64,000 nucleotides of DNA, from contig JAGROY010000065.1 in NCBI GenBank assembly GCA_020439995.1, positions 1 through 64,000 on the forward strand. The letters run 5' to 3'. The stretch is from Verrucomicrobiia bacterium. Lineage in GTDB: Bacteria; Verrucomicrobiota; Verrucomicrobiia; Verrucomicrobiales; DEV007. Under the pieces are notes generated by a model. It was given only the letters and a program-made list of their open reading frames with translations. It did not search any database and was not told where the DNA came from. Below are positions 46,412-55,986 of this stretch, one piece after another (the first letter of the stretch is position 1; the number at the start of each line of letters is the position of its first letter). Made by a program: the position numbers and the translations under genes.

Positions 46412-47443
46412 ATGAAACTCTGCCACCGCGAGGATAATCCCTCCCTTGATGCGAGCTACGCTGTGCTCAGTTGTGCCGCGGAGGAACCGCACCGTCCATT
46501 CGAACGTGTTGCTTTGCTTGCTGCTGCCATCACGGTTATGCTGGCCTTCGTAAACTGGCAATTGCCTAATCAGGCATTTCTCGTAACCCTGGCCCTCGCC
46601 GTTGGTATCGCCTCTACTCTGGGTTCACGACTATTCCGTAGGCAGATGCTCATCGTTAGAGCCCACGATTTCATTCTACTAGATTGCAAATCATATCAAA
46701 GAACAGCTTGGGATGCCATTTCTTCGATCAAGTCGGTCGGACTTGGAATGGAATTGCAAATGAAAGACGGGGAACGTCGCACCATAGAGCTGGACTTCCT
46801 CCAGAGCCACCAATACTTCACTACTGTTTCAAGCGTGATCCGCTTCCATGAAGCATTCACGGTATTGGGGCCGCTGAAGTATCCTGCGGCGACTGCCGGA
46901 TTCTCCCTCTCGACCGCCAACCTCAACCTTCGCCTTGTCGACATTTCCGATCGAGATCAATTTGTCTCCCTGAAATCATCGTCAGTTCTTGCAGCATTCC
47001 AGCTGAACCCCGTCATTTCCCGGGAACTCGCATTGGATGCCTTTGATCAACGGCTTGAATCCATGCACTCAAATTGTGGAACGTGGGAGTTTGCGATCGA
47101 AAAGGACGGCCAGCGGGTGGGTCAAACGGCAATCGCTTTGACTGACTATATCCTTCGCCACGCGACGATGGGCATTGAGCTTCAGCCATCTTTTTGGAAT
47201 CAGGGGATCGGAACTGAGGCGCTGAGTGCATTGATCGAGTTCGCCCGGCAATACACGAATTTCACGAAAATTGAGGCAGCCTGTTTTTCTGAGAATATGG
47301 CATGCAACAAAGCACTGGTGAAAGCTGGCATGCTCCCCACAGGAACGACCGAGGAATTCTGGATAAAAAACGGTTCGTGGATCGCAGGCAATCACTTTGC
47401 CCTGTCTCTGGCTCCAGATGACCTGACAAAATCAGTGGAATGA
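46412..47443 (+). CDS. Membrane protein with C-terminal GNAT domain
   Basis: The 343-residue protein (first ATG at 46412; a TTG at 46397 overlaps the sulfatase stop) has two hydrophobic helices at about residues 35-75. A PH-like beta segment follows (about 80-155), then a RimJ/RimL-type GNAT domain (about 175-335), with MGIELQPSFWNQGIGTEALS as its acetyl-CoA loop. A membrane-anchored acetyltransferase of this layout is not one I recognise. It is immediately downstream of the sulfatase and may be co-transcribed. Confidence 0.75.
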   Translation: MKLCHREDNPSLDASYAVLSCAAEEPHRPFERVALLAAAITVMLAFVNWQLPNQAFLVTLALAVGIASTLGSRLFRRQMLIVRAHDFILLDCKSYQRTAWDAISSIKSVGLGMELQMKDGERRTIELDFLQSHQYFTTVSSVIRFHEAFTVLGPLKYPAATAGFSLSTANLNLRLVDISDRDQFVSLKSSSVLAAFQLNPVISRELALDAFDQRLESMHSNCGTWEFAIEKDGQRVGQTAIALTDYILRHATMGIELQPSFWNQGIGTEALSALIEFARQYTNFTKIEAACFSENMACNKALVKAGMLPTGTTEEFWIKNGSWIAGNHFALSLAPDDLTKSVE

Positions 47444-47482
47444 ACACTAGAATCTATCCGCCCGACGCTATATGATCCGAGT

Positions 47483-50400
47483 ATGGTCGGTGAACCTCAT
47501 TCAGGTGCAGACGCACGCGATCACTCGCGTGGAAACGAAACGCGGTCTCGCCTGAAGACTGCTCTCAAGATCTTTTTCTGGTTCAGCGTCATGTGCCTAG
47601 GGCTGATCAGCCTGGTGGGATTCTATGCATACAAGCGGTTCCAGAACTACCATGCAAACCAGTCACGCTACGAGCAGCAATTCTCGCCGATGCCATCCGA
47701 GCCGGTCGATATCTTCGTTGAATCGGATGAACCAGAAAGCCCCGATTTGCCAAGCATCGACAATGAGATGCCCTCGAACAACGAAGCAGCACCAGCCAGT
47801 GCCGAACTCACCGGTCAGCATGCAACTGCCCGCGCGGCTGCCGGAATTGTCATCAACGAAATCAATTTCCACCCGCAGTCTTCCTGGGACATGCCTGAGG
47901 ATACTCGACAGGAATTTATTGAACTGCACAACGCGGGAAGGTCCGACGTTTCACTCGAAGGTTACAAGCTCAAGAAAGGGGTCAAATTTACCTTCCCTGC
48001 TTTCGACCTGCTAGCGGGCGGCTATGTGGTGATCGCGGCTGATCCTCAAGTTTTCCGCGAGCAACATCCAGACGTCCAGGCGGTGCTGGGCTCGTGGAAA
48101 GGAACCTTAAGCAACAGCGGTGAGGAAATCGAACTCGAAGATGCAGACGGCAAAAAAGTGGACGCCGTGCGCTACAGTGACGGTGGCGACTGGGCGATGC
48201 GTCAACCCGGCTCGGCGAGCCGAGGTAATCAGTATCAATATCAAAGCAACCGGTCAATTTTCAGCTCGGACAACTCGAACCGCTACCGCTCCGGAACGAC
48301 CGGATGGGAATGGAAGAATGATGCCGATGGCGAAGGTTTCTCCCTGGAGCTAAGAAGTGCTGCGGTATCGAATCAAAATGGCCAGAACTGGCACAGCAGC
48401 ACCGAACGCGGAGGAACGCCGGGCAGACAAAACTCCGTCTACTCGCCGGACATCGCTCCAGTCATCAGCGACACCAAACATCGTCCGGTCATCCCGACGC
48501 CATCTGATTCAGTTACCATTTCCGCGACGATCAAGGACGAACTCGACACTGGCATCCGTGCGGAACTTTACTGGCGTGTCAGCGGCGCAGGGTCAGCGTC
48601 CTTTAAGACCGAGACCATGGCAGCAGATGGCAAGCTTTATTCCGCCAGGATTCCCCCACAGCAGGACGGAGCAATCGTCGAGTTTTTTATCCGAACCACT
48701 GACGAGGGCAAACACTCGCGGACATGGCCGGCGGTGACTGACATGGGACAAGCAGCGAATGCGCTCTATCAAGTGGAGGCTCAACCTGACGAGCCCGCGC
48801 CCGGATACGGACTCTACCGTCTGGTGATGACGCAGCAGGACAATCAGAAATTCCAGCGGATGAACCGGCACACGGACGCGGAGGTAAATGCGACGCTGAT
48901 CGCGGATGATGGAGATGGTCCGATCGTCCGCTACAACTGTGGCGTTCGCTATCGCGGCGCTGGCAGCCGTGACCACTACCCGACGCCGATGCGGGTGAAT
49001 CTGCCGAGTGATCAGCCCTGGCATGGCGTCACCAAGATGAATTTGAACAGCAAGTATTCCTGGCTGCAGTTCGCAGGCATGAAGATCTTTGCGGATGCAG
49101 GCGAGCGCGCACCGGACGCAAAACCGGTGACGGTTCGCACCAATGGTCAAGATCTGATGATGCAGGGCGGTCGCAGAAACGGTGGCGACATCAAGAGTTC
49201 CACTGAGACGGACTACGGCTACTACGTGCACCTCGAGCCTCTGGGAGCAGAGTGGGTAAAAAATCACTTCCCGGAAGACGACAAGGGCAACGCCTACAAG
49301 AAAGTACGCCCCGACAATGACTGGGCGTATCGCAGAGGCAGCGCCCGCGCTTATCTTAGCGATGGCTGGAGCAAGTCGTCGAATGCAGCGGCGGCTGACT
49401 GGAGTGATCTGGACAACTTACTACGAGTGATGAACTATGCCCCGCGTGACAACGACTACCTGGAGCAAGTACAACGCGTTGCGGATCTGGGACAATGGTA
49501 TCGCTGGTTCGGCGTGAACGCACTTCTGGCCAATGGCGAGGGTGGCCTGGCCCGGGGAATCGATGATGACTACGGGCTCTATCGCGGCGTTGAAGATCCG
49601 CGATTCAAGATTCTGCCCCACGACATGGACACCATCCTCGCGCGCGGCGACCGCAGTCGCATCCGCGATGCTTACAACACGCTTTTCGATTTTGCCGAAG
49701 ATGGCGATGAGATCGAACCGCTGGAAATTCTTTTTGATCATGAGAAGATCCGCCGCGACTATCTCGTTCAAATCCACGACCTGCTGACGACGACTTTTGC
49801 CCCCGGTCACTTTGATGCACTTGTAGAAAACAATCTGGGCGGCTGGGTTCCAGACGGTGATTTGCGACAGATCTCCACTTGGATGGCTTCGCGCAGAGCC
49901 TTTGCCGCGTCAGAAGTGGAGCACATGCTAGGGCCTAATGCTGCTACGCCACGCCATGCCGAAACTCTCGGATCTCTGGACAGCCCTTCCACCGCTGATC
50001 TCGAACTGAGCGAGGTATTCGCCGCAGGCACCGGTGACGTCGGGGACTTCATTGAGATTCACAATCGCTCAGACGCTGCAGCCGACATCTCGGGTTACCG
50101 CCTTACTGATAACGAAAAGAAGCCAGATAAATATGCCATTCCAGAGGGCACCGTCATTGCTCCGGGCGGCTACCATATTGTCACGGAAAAAGAATGCGGT
50201 TTCGGTCTGGAAGCGAGCGGCGAGTCTGTGCTCCTGTTCGCACGTGAAGGAGACTCCCCGGTTGATTCGATCGCCTTTGGTTTGCAGATTACTGGATATT
50301 CGATCGGTCGGTCTACGGATCAGGGACACTCCTGGACACTGAATCAGCCAACCCCCGGTGCGCCGAATATGGCGCAGTCGCTCGGGGATCCGGCACAATT

Positions 50401-51322
50401 GTGTATCAACGAGTGGCTGGTGCATCCAGATCTTCTGTTCGAAACTGATTTCGTCGAACTCTTCAACAAAAACGCCCTGCCCGTCGCCTTGGGTGGCTTG
50501 CGAATCACTGACGACCCGTTTAACTACCCGGCGCGGTTTGAAACCCCCGCTCTCAGCTTTATCGGTGGGAACTCCTTCACGATGTTCAAAGCGGTGGGCA
50601 GCAGCGAAGCAACGGAAGGCAATGCCCGCGAGCTTCCCATGAAGTTCGCCTATGAGCACGGGTACATCAACATTAGTGGCAGCAATGGTGTCCGCATCGA
50701 TCAGATAAACTATCAGTGCCACCGCCGCGACATCTCCCAGGGCCGCAGCCAGGACGGTGGCGCGAAGTTCGCGTACTTCAAACAGCCGACACCGGGAACG
50801 TCCAACACCGCGCCCCCTCAGGATGCGAATGGTGGCAACGGTTCACTTGCAGAAAGTCTCAGAATCTCCGAGATCATGTTTCACCCGATCGGTGGCTCCG
50901 AGCTTGAGTTTGTCGAACTCACCAACTCTGGAACCAGCACACTCAGCCTGAAAGGTGTCCGTTTTACCCTGGGCATAGATTTTGAATTCAAAGCGGACAC
51001 GGAGCTTGCACCGGGTGCCTGTGCGGTCATTGCTGCCGACGCCATCGCTTTTGCCGCCGAATATGGTGAGGAGATTCCCGTTGCTGGAGAATTCAAAGGC
51101 AAGCTCTCCAACAAAGGCGACACCCTTCAGCTCAAACTCCCGAAGCCATCCGAAACGTTGATCCTGTCGATCGACTACAAGGACAAATGGCAACCGGATG
51201 CCGATGGGTTGGGCAAATCACTCGTGTTAAAAGATGCACGGCTGTCCCGCCAGGCATGCGCAAATGCAGACGCATGGAAAGCCAGCGCTGAAGACCGGGG
51301 CTCACCCGGGCGGCTGGAGTAG
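47483..51322 (+). CDS. Very large lamin-tail/CotH surface protein
   Basis: The 1279-residue protein has one membrane helix near residues 27-48 and a short linker. Its first lamin-tail domain is at about 118-240 (IVINEINFHPQ, EFIELHNAGRSDVSLEGYKL). A CotH-like region occupies about 430-790 (MNLNSKYSWLQFAGM, RTNGQDLMMQGG, ILPHDMDTILARGD). Three more lamin-tail domains follow near 838, 972 and 1125. In other bacteria CotH-like domains act as atypical protein kinases, but activity here is not proven. The gene follows the GNAT gene by 39 bases. Confidence 0.88.
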   Translation: MVGEPHSGADARDHSRGNETRSRLKTALKIFFWFSVMCLGLISLVGFYAYKRFQNYHANQSRYEQQFSPMPSEPVDIFVESDEPESPDLPSIDNEMPSNNEAAPASAELTGQHATARAAAGIVINEINFHPQSSWDMPEDTRQEFIELHNAGRSDVSLEGYKLKKGVKFTFPAFDLLAGGYVVIAADPQVFREQHPDVQAVLGSWKGTLSNSGEEIELEDADGKKVDAVRYSDGGDWAMRQPGSASRGNQYQYQSNRSIFSSDNSNRYRSGTTGWEWKNDADGEGFSLELRSAAVSNQNGQNWHSSTERGGTPGRQNSVYSPDIAPVISDTKHRPVIPTPSDSVTISATIKDELDTGIRAELYWRVSGAGSASFKTETMAADGKLYSARIPPQQDGAIVEFFIRTTDEGKHSRTWPAVTDMGQAANALYQVEAQPDEPAPGYGLYRLVMTQQDNQKFQRMNRHTDAEVNATLIADDGDGPIVRYNCGVRYRGAGSRDHYPTPMRVNLPSDQPWHGVTKMNLNSKYSWLQFAGMKIFADAGERAPDAKPVTVRTNGQDLMMQGGRRNGGDIKSSTETDYGYYVHLEPLGAEWVKNHFPEDDKGNAYKKVRPDNDWAYRRGSARAYLSDGWSKSSNAAAADWSDLDNLLRVMNYAPRDNDYLEQVQRVADLGQWYRWFGVNALLANGEGGLARGIDDDYGLYRGVEDPRFKILPHDMDTILARGDRSRIRDAYNTLFDFAEDGDEIEPLEILFDHEKIRRDYLVQIHDLLTTTFAPGHFDALVENNLGGWVPDGDLRQISTWMASRRAFAASEVEHMLGPNAATPRHAETLGSLDSPSTADLELSEVFAAGTGDVGDFIEIHNRSDAAADISGYRLTDNEKKPDKYAIPEGTVIAPGGYHIVTEKECGFGLEASGESVLLFAREGDSPVDSIAFGLQITGYSIGRSTDQGHSWTLNQPTPGAPNMAQSLGDPAQLCINEWLVHPDLLFETDFVELFNKNALPVALGGLRITDDPFNYPARFETPALSFIGGNSFTMFKAVGSSEATEGNARELPMKFAYEHGYINISGSNGVRIDQINYQCHRRDISQGRSQDGGAKFAYFKQPTPGTSNTAPPQDANGGNGSLAESLRISEIMFHPIGGSELEFVELTNSGTSTLSLKGVRFTLGIDFEFKADTELAPGACAVIAADAIAFAAEYGEEIPVAGEFKGKLSNKGDTLQLKLPKPSETLILSIDYKDKWQPDADGLGKSLVLKDARLSRQACANADAWKASAEDRGSPGRLE

Positions 51323-51371
51323 CTCACATTTTTTCTTGGATTCCAATCCTCACGTGCCACCCTGCACCAAG

Positions 51372-52271
51372 ATGGCTCGGCCCCAAAAAAAATCCACGAC
51401 TACTGAATCCACCGTCCAGCAAGGCGAACTGGGACTAGAGGCGGCAGCCATTGTTGATGGTGACGCCGACATCACTCTTCACTGCGGCGACTGTCTCGAA
51501 GTTTTACAGAAATATGCCGACGACTCATTTGATCTGATCGTCACTTCGCCGCCTTATGCGGACAACCGAGCGAAGACCTACGGAGGAATCAAACCGGACG
51601 CCTATGTGGAATGGTTCCTGCCGAGAGCTGCGGAATTTCAGCGGATTTTGAAGCCGACCGGCACCTTTATTCTGAACATCAAAGAAAAGGTGTCCGCCGG
51701 AGAGCGCCACACCTACGTGTTGGAACTAATTCTCGCACTGCGGAAGCAGGGCTGGCTGTGGACTGAGGAATACATCTGGCACAAGCGTAACTGCCCACCC
51801 GGAAAATGGCCCAATCGATTCCGCGATGCCTGGGAGCGCTGCCTCCAATTCAACATCGACAGGAAATTCGCGATGTACCAGGAGGAGGTGATGGTGCCGA
51901 TGGGCGACTGGGCGGAATCCAGATTAAAAAAACTTCAGGGCAACGATGTCGTTCGGCACGAATCACAAGTGAAGAGCGGCTTCGGAAAGAACATTTCGAA
52001 CTGGGTCGACCGCAAAATGGCCTTTCCATCGAACGTCCTCCACCTGGCGACTGAATGCGGAAATCGCAAGCACAGTGCTGCCTTTCCCAGCTCGCTTCCA
52101 GAGTGGTTTATCAAATTGTTTTCCAAGAAAGGTGACCTTGTGCTCGATCCTTTCTCTGGATCAGGAACGACTGTTAAGATGGCGCGGTCACTTGGACGCC
52201 GTTCAGTGGGAATTGACAAAGAGGAGGACTACATCGTACAAAGTGCGGCCGAGCTTGGAGTAAATCTGTGA
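51372..52271 (+). CDS. DNA methyltransferase, beta-group N4/N6 type
   Basis: The 299-residue protein carries the catalytic motif TSPPY (motif IV) before the AdoMet motif DPFSGSGTT (motif I), the circular order of beta-group enzymes. The SPPY variant is commonly seen in cytosine-N4 and some adenine-N6 enzymes. A target-recognition part lies between. No restriction enzyme lies next to it, so it is either a solitary methylase or a remnant of a system. The start at 51372 has the first well-spaced methionine. Its stop overlaps the next gene. Confidence 0.88.
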   Translation: MARPQKKSTTTESTVQQGELGLEAAAIVDGDADITLHCGDCLEVLQKYADDSFDLIVTSPPYADNRAKTYGGIKPDAYVEWFLPRAAEFQRILKPTGTFILNIKEKVSAGERHTYVLELILALRKQGWLWTEEYIWHKRNCPPGKWPNRFRDAWERCLQFNIDRKFAMYQEEVMVPMGDWAESRLKKLQGNDVVRHESQVKSGFGKNISNWVDRKMAFPSNVLHLATECGNRKHSAAFPSSLPEWFIKLFSKKGDLVLDPFSGSGTTVKMARSLGRRSVGIDKEEDYIVQSAAELGVNL

Positions 52272-55024
52272 TGAAACACGCGGTACTAGTTACATTAGCG
52301 ATTCTCGCAGCAGCCCTGATCTCACATGCGGATGAAAGCTCAACTCTAGCCAAGCCCTCATCCAAGCCCCGAGTCATCATATCGACAGATCTCGGGGGCA
52401 GCGACGCCGATGATACTCAGTCACTGATCCACTACCTGCTCTATGCCGATAGCTTCGATACGGAAGGGATCATTTCTTCGCCTCCCGGACCGGGACGCTC
52501 CAGTTCGATTCACAAAGTTCTCGATCACTACGCATCGGACTGGCAGTGGCTCCGCGCTCACTCCGATTTTCCTCATGCCAGATCCCTGAGAAAGCGGGTG
52601 AAGCAGGGATCCGTTGAACCAGCAGCTGAAAAGGGTTTTGGAGCACCTACTGAAGGATCCGAATGGATCATCCGTTGTGCCCGGGAAGACGATCCCCGTC
52701 CGCTCTGGGTTCTGGTCTGGGGCTGCATCACCGACGTCGCTCAGGCCCTGCACGATGCGCCGGATATTCGCGCAAAGTTGCGTGTGCACTTCATCGGCTC
52801 GTGGAATCTCCGGCAGGATAAGCACGCATTTGCCTACATCGAAAAAGAGCACCCTGAGCTTTTCACGATCCACAACGACACCACATTCCGCGGGTGGTAT
52901 CGCGGCGGGAATCAAGCCGCCGATCTTAGCAACCAGTCCTTTGTTGCGGAACATGTGGCTGAATACGGCGCACTGGGACAGCTGTTCGCCTCCTGTCATG
53001 CCAGCGGAGTTCCCAAGGCCTCGATTAAAATGGGTGATACGCCCACTGTCGCTTATCTTTTGCGAGGCGATCCCGACGCACCCACACTTCCCCACTGGGG
53101 CGGGCGGTTCGTCAAGCTGGCAGGACGGCCGAACTGGTATGTCGACGACCCCTCACCTGAGTTCGCCGAAGCCCCCCACCCTGGAGCACGCACCGTCAAC
53201 CGCTGGCGAACCGATTATCTGCGCGACTGGCAACAGCGAATGACATGGTGCCTACCCATCCCTAAGACAAGATGGACATCTTTTCTGGAACACGACGACA
53301 ACTGGTTCCGCTCCCAAGAGGCAGAGCAGATCGCCGCCAATGTGATCTCACATCAGGCTATATCAGGCGGCTGGGCAAAATCTCTCGGCACATTTCAGTT
53401 TCCGTTTTTTGGCAATGTTAGTGAAATCGATGCCAGCTTTGACAATCAAGCGACTGACGGTGAAATCCGATTTCTGGCAAAAATGGCGCAAATTACTGGC
53501 GACGCAACATACGCCAACAACTGCTTGCAGGGGATCGATTTCATCCTTGCCACCCAGCATCAAAGGTCAGGAGGCTGGCCACAGGAAATCTCGTCAGAGG
53601 AACCTTACGCCGATCAGATCACCTACAACGACGATGCAATGGTCAACATCCTCGAACTACTGAGCGACATTTCCAGTAGTGTCGAGCCGTTCAAAACGAT
53701 CGTGGATGAACCCCGGCGGGCTGCCTGCGAGAAAGCTTTGCAACGGGGCATCCAGTGCGTCTTGCAAACTCAGGTCATTACCAATGGAACGCTTACGCTC
53801 TGGTGCGCACAGCATGACCGCAATACCCTGCTCCCCTGCGCCGCCCGAGCATACGAACACCCGTCACTCAGCGGCCAGGAGAGTGCACGAATTCTCCGCT
53901 TTCTTATGAAAGTGCCCGGCCCAACACCTGATATCATCGCCTCTGTGCACGCGGGATGCCGCTGGTTCCACGACAATCAGATATCCGGGATCCGCAGGAA
54001 ACAGGCACCGAACGGCGACATATCCATGAAACCAGCCCCGGATGCCCGCCCCCTTTGGGCGCGATTCAACGAACTGGGTACCAATCGACCGATCTTCAGC
54101 GATCACGACGGAATCATTCGTTACAAGTTCGAAGAAATCAGCCAGCAGCGCCGGAACAAGTATCGTTGGTATTCAAGTCGCGCGGAAGATGTCCTCACAG
54201 TCTACCAGATGTGGTCGAAGCAATACCCCAACGTCCCCAACCGGTTGATGACATTCGCTGGAGTAGAGCGCCGCTTATACCCAGCCCGACAATCGGACGA
54301 GATCAACCGGGAAGTAGCAGTCCGAAATTACGCATCCGTCGCCAACGTGAGCCAGGCGGCGCGCATCGATTATCCCCCGGTCGGTGCTGACGAACAGAAT
54401 GTTCCACCACCCAGCAGGGTAATCCTCTGCCCTGGCGGTAACTACCAGTATCTGAAACTGAGAAATGCCCACCAACAGGCAGCAGAAATCGCTCGCATGG
54501 GCATTCCGGTAACGATTCTCAAGTACCGGACTCCCGTGTCGCTGGAGGGCACTCACAATGCAGAGGCCCACCCCCTCGAAGACTTGTTTGAACTCATGCG
54601 CCAGCTGCGCCAGGAATCCGGCCCGGCGGTCAAAATCGGAATCATCGGTTCCGATGCTGGCGGACACCTGGCACTCATGGCGGCAACCCATTCTGACAAG
54701 TTCGGAACTGGCCCAGATTTTGTCGGCGCAGCGAATGCCCCATTCCAGGCGCCTCCCGTAGAGTGGATGACTGCTATGCTGGGGCCTGAAAATGGAACCG
54801 ACCCGCTGCTCCAAGATTTCTACTCAGCTGGACTTCACTCGCACGCGGGGGCCTGCCCGATCAGTCTTTCTTATCGGGAAGGCAGCGATTTCCGGCCTGA
54901 CGCAACACAGTGGGCTCAACTCTCTCTACAGCGGAAACTCAAGATTTCGATCGCCGATGATACAGATCCCAGAGAACTTCCGAAGGCATTTTCTGATGCT
55001 GTCAGCGCCGCCGGATCTCTGTAG
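52271..55024 (+). CDS. DUF1593-pectate lyase-dead esterase three-domain fusion
   Basis: The secreted 917-residue protein (signal about 1-22) has DUF1593, a nucleoside-hydrolase-like domain, at about 30-330 (VIISTDLGGSDADDTQSLIH), and a family-10-type pectate lyase at about 350-690 (GGWAKSLGTFQFP, GGWPQ, ITYNDDAMVNILELL). The last part (about 720-917) is an esterase-like alpha/beta hydrolase, RVILCPGGNYQYL. Its nucleophile elbow reads G793-S-D-A-G797, so Asp replaces the Ser, and no C-terminal catalytic His is visible, so it is probably inactive. The whole fits pectin breakdown. Its ATG at 52271 overlaps the methylase stop by one base (a GTG at 52268 is an alternative). Confidence 0.88.
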   Translation: MKHAVLVTLAILAAALISHADESSTLAKPSSKPRVIISTDLGGSDADDTQSLIHYLLYADSFDTEGIISSPPGPGRSSSIHKVLDHYASDWQWLRAHSDFPHARSLRKRVKQGSVEPAAEKGFGAPTEGSEWIIRCAREDDPRPLWVLVWGCITDVAQALHDAPDIRAKLRVHFIGSWNLRQDKHAFAYIEKEHPELFTIHNDTTFRGWYRGGNQAADLSNQSFVAEHVAEYGALGQLFASCHASGVPKASIKMGDTPTVAYLLRGDPDAPTLPHWGGRFVKLAGRPNWYVDDPSPEFAEAPHPGARTVNRWRTDYLRDWQQRMTWCLPIPKTRWTSFLEHDDNWFRSQEAEQIAANVISHQAISGGWAKSLGTFQFPFFGNVSEIDASFDNQATDGEIRFLAKMAQITGDATYANNCLQGIDFILATQHQRSGGWPQEISSEEPYADQITYNDDAMVNILELLSDISSSVEPFKTIVDEPRRAACEKALQRGIQCVLQTQVITNGTLTLWCAQHDRNTLLPCAARAYEHPSLSGQESARILRFLMKVPGPTPDIIASVHAGCRWFHDNQISGIRRKQAPNGDISMKPAPDARPLWARFNELGTNRPIFSDHDGIIRYKFEEISQQRRNKYRWYSSRAEDVLTVYQMWSKQYPNVPNRLMTFAGVERRLYPARQSDEINREVAVRNYASVANVSQAARIDYPPVGADEQNVPPPSRVILCPGGNYQYLKLRNAHQQAAEIARMGIPVTILKYRTPVSLEGTHNAEAHPLEDLFELMRQLRQESGPAVKIGIIGSDAGGHLALMAATHSDKFGTGPDFVGAANAPFQAPPVEWMTAMLGPENGTDPLLQDFYSAGLHSHAGACPISLSYREGSDFRPDATQWAQLSLQRKLKISIADDTDPRELPKAFSDAVSAAGSL

Positions 55025-55025
55025 C

Positions 55026-55058
55026 ACAAAAGAAGCGGCACTCGAATTGAATGCCGCT
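55026..55058 (-). terminator. Terminator of the thrS-infC transcript
   Basis: On the minus strand AGCGGCATTC and GAGTGCCGCT pair (with one wobble) around AATTC, followed by TCTTTTGT. It lies just downstream of infC and between two convergent genes. Confidence 0.7.
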
Positions 55059-55102
55059 CCAAGGTGTAAATGTTAGATGTCTGCTAAATCAGCAGGAAGA
55101 GC

Positions 55103-55780
55103 CTATTCCGCAGCAGTAGCCTCGGTGCCATGCTCACCTTCGTGATGCTCCTCTTCATGGTGCTCGTCGTCATGATCCTCTTCATCTTCCTCAAGCAATT
55201 CCTTACCTTTGTGGTGGTGGAATTTCATGACCCGCTGACTGGGCGGCAACGGTGAGATCATCATACTGATGTTCTTGCCTGCTCGACGCGGCGGCAGATC
55301 GACATGTCCCATAGTCTTGAGATCTTCCTCTACCCGCTTCATCAGCTGGAATCCAAGCTCAGGGTGCGCCTGCTGGCGACCTTTGAACATCAGTTGAACT
55401 CGCAGCTTGCTGCCTTGATCCAGAAACTCCTCGGCACGTGACAACTTAATCTCGTAGTCATGAGTCTCGATGTTAATGCGGAATTTGATCTCCTTGACCT
55501 TCGAGGCTTTCGCCTTCTGGCCCTTCTTCTGTTTCGATTGCTCGTACTTCCACTTTCCGTGGTCGATGATTTTACAAACCGGCGGGTTTGCAGACGCAGC
55601 CACTTCCACAAGGTCCAGGCCCTTGGCTCTCGCCAGCCGCACACCTTCTGCGACGGTCATGACGCCGAGCTGGGCTTCGTTTGTGGAATCAATGACTCGA
55701 ATCTGCGGTGCGCGGATTCGCTCGTTGATGCGGGTGATTTCCCTGCGGGTAAATCTGGGTTTCTTCTTAGGCTTTGAGAT
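55103..55780 (-). CDS. infC: Translation initiation factor IF-3 (ATC start)
   Basis: The protein of 225 residues has the N-terminal domain (IRVIDSTNEAQLGVMTVAEG), the linker, and the C-terminal domain (VKEIKFRINIETHDYEIKLS, FKGRQQAHPELG). IF-3 binds the 30S subunit and checks the start codon. The best binding site, GGAGGT (minus strand, 55785-55790), is 5 bases before an ATC codon at 55780, giving ISKPKKKPRFT; the only nearby canonical choice is a TTG that overlaps the binding site. A rare start, as in the AUU of E. coli infC, is expected for self-control. A His/Asp/Glu-rich tail of about 30 residues follows the usual end. It is downstream of thrS; rpmI and rplT do not follow. Confidence 0.85.
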   Translation of the reverse strand: MSKPKKKPRFTRREITRINERIRAPQIRVIDSTNEAQLGVMTVAEGVRLARAKGLDLVEVAASANPPVCKIIDHGKWKYEQSKQKKGQKAKASKVKEIKFRINIETHDYEIKLSRAEEFLDQGSKLRVQLMFKGRQQAHPELGFQLMKRVEEDLKTMGHVDLPPRRAGKNISMMISPLPPSQRVMKFHHHKGKELLEEDEEDHDDEHHEEEHHEGEHGTEATAAE

Positions 55781-55986
55781 AACTACCTCCAATGGTACTG
55801 GGTTGACTTTCCTTCAATCACTGTGACCGACGCGGTCGCTGGCAAAGAAATGCCAATATTCACCAGCTTGAGTAACGGCACTCGATCGGTGGAGTAGCGA
55901 GGGGCGACAGCACAGTACGAGCCTGACCTGAGGCAGGTTGCAGACGCCTGAATCATTGCGACTGACATGAGTGCGGACGCACCACT

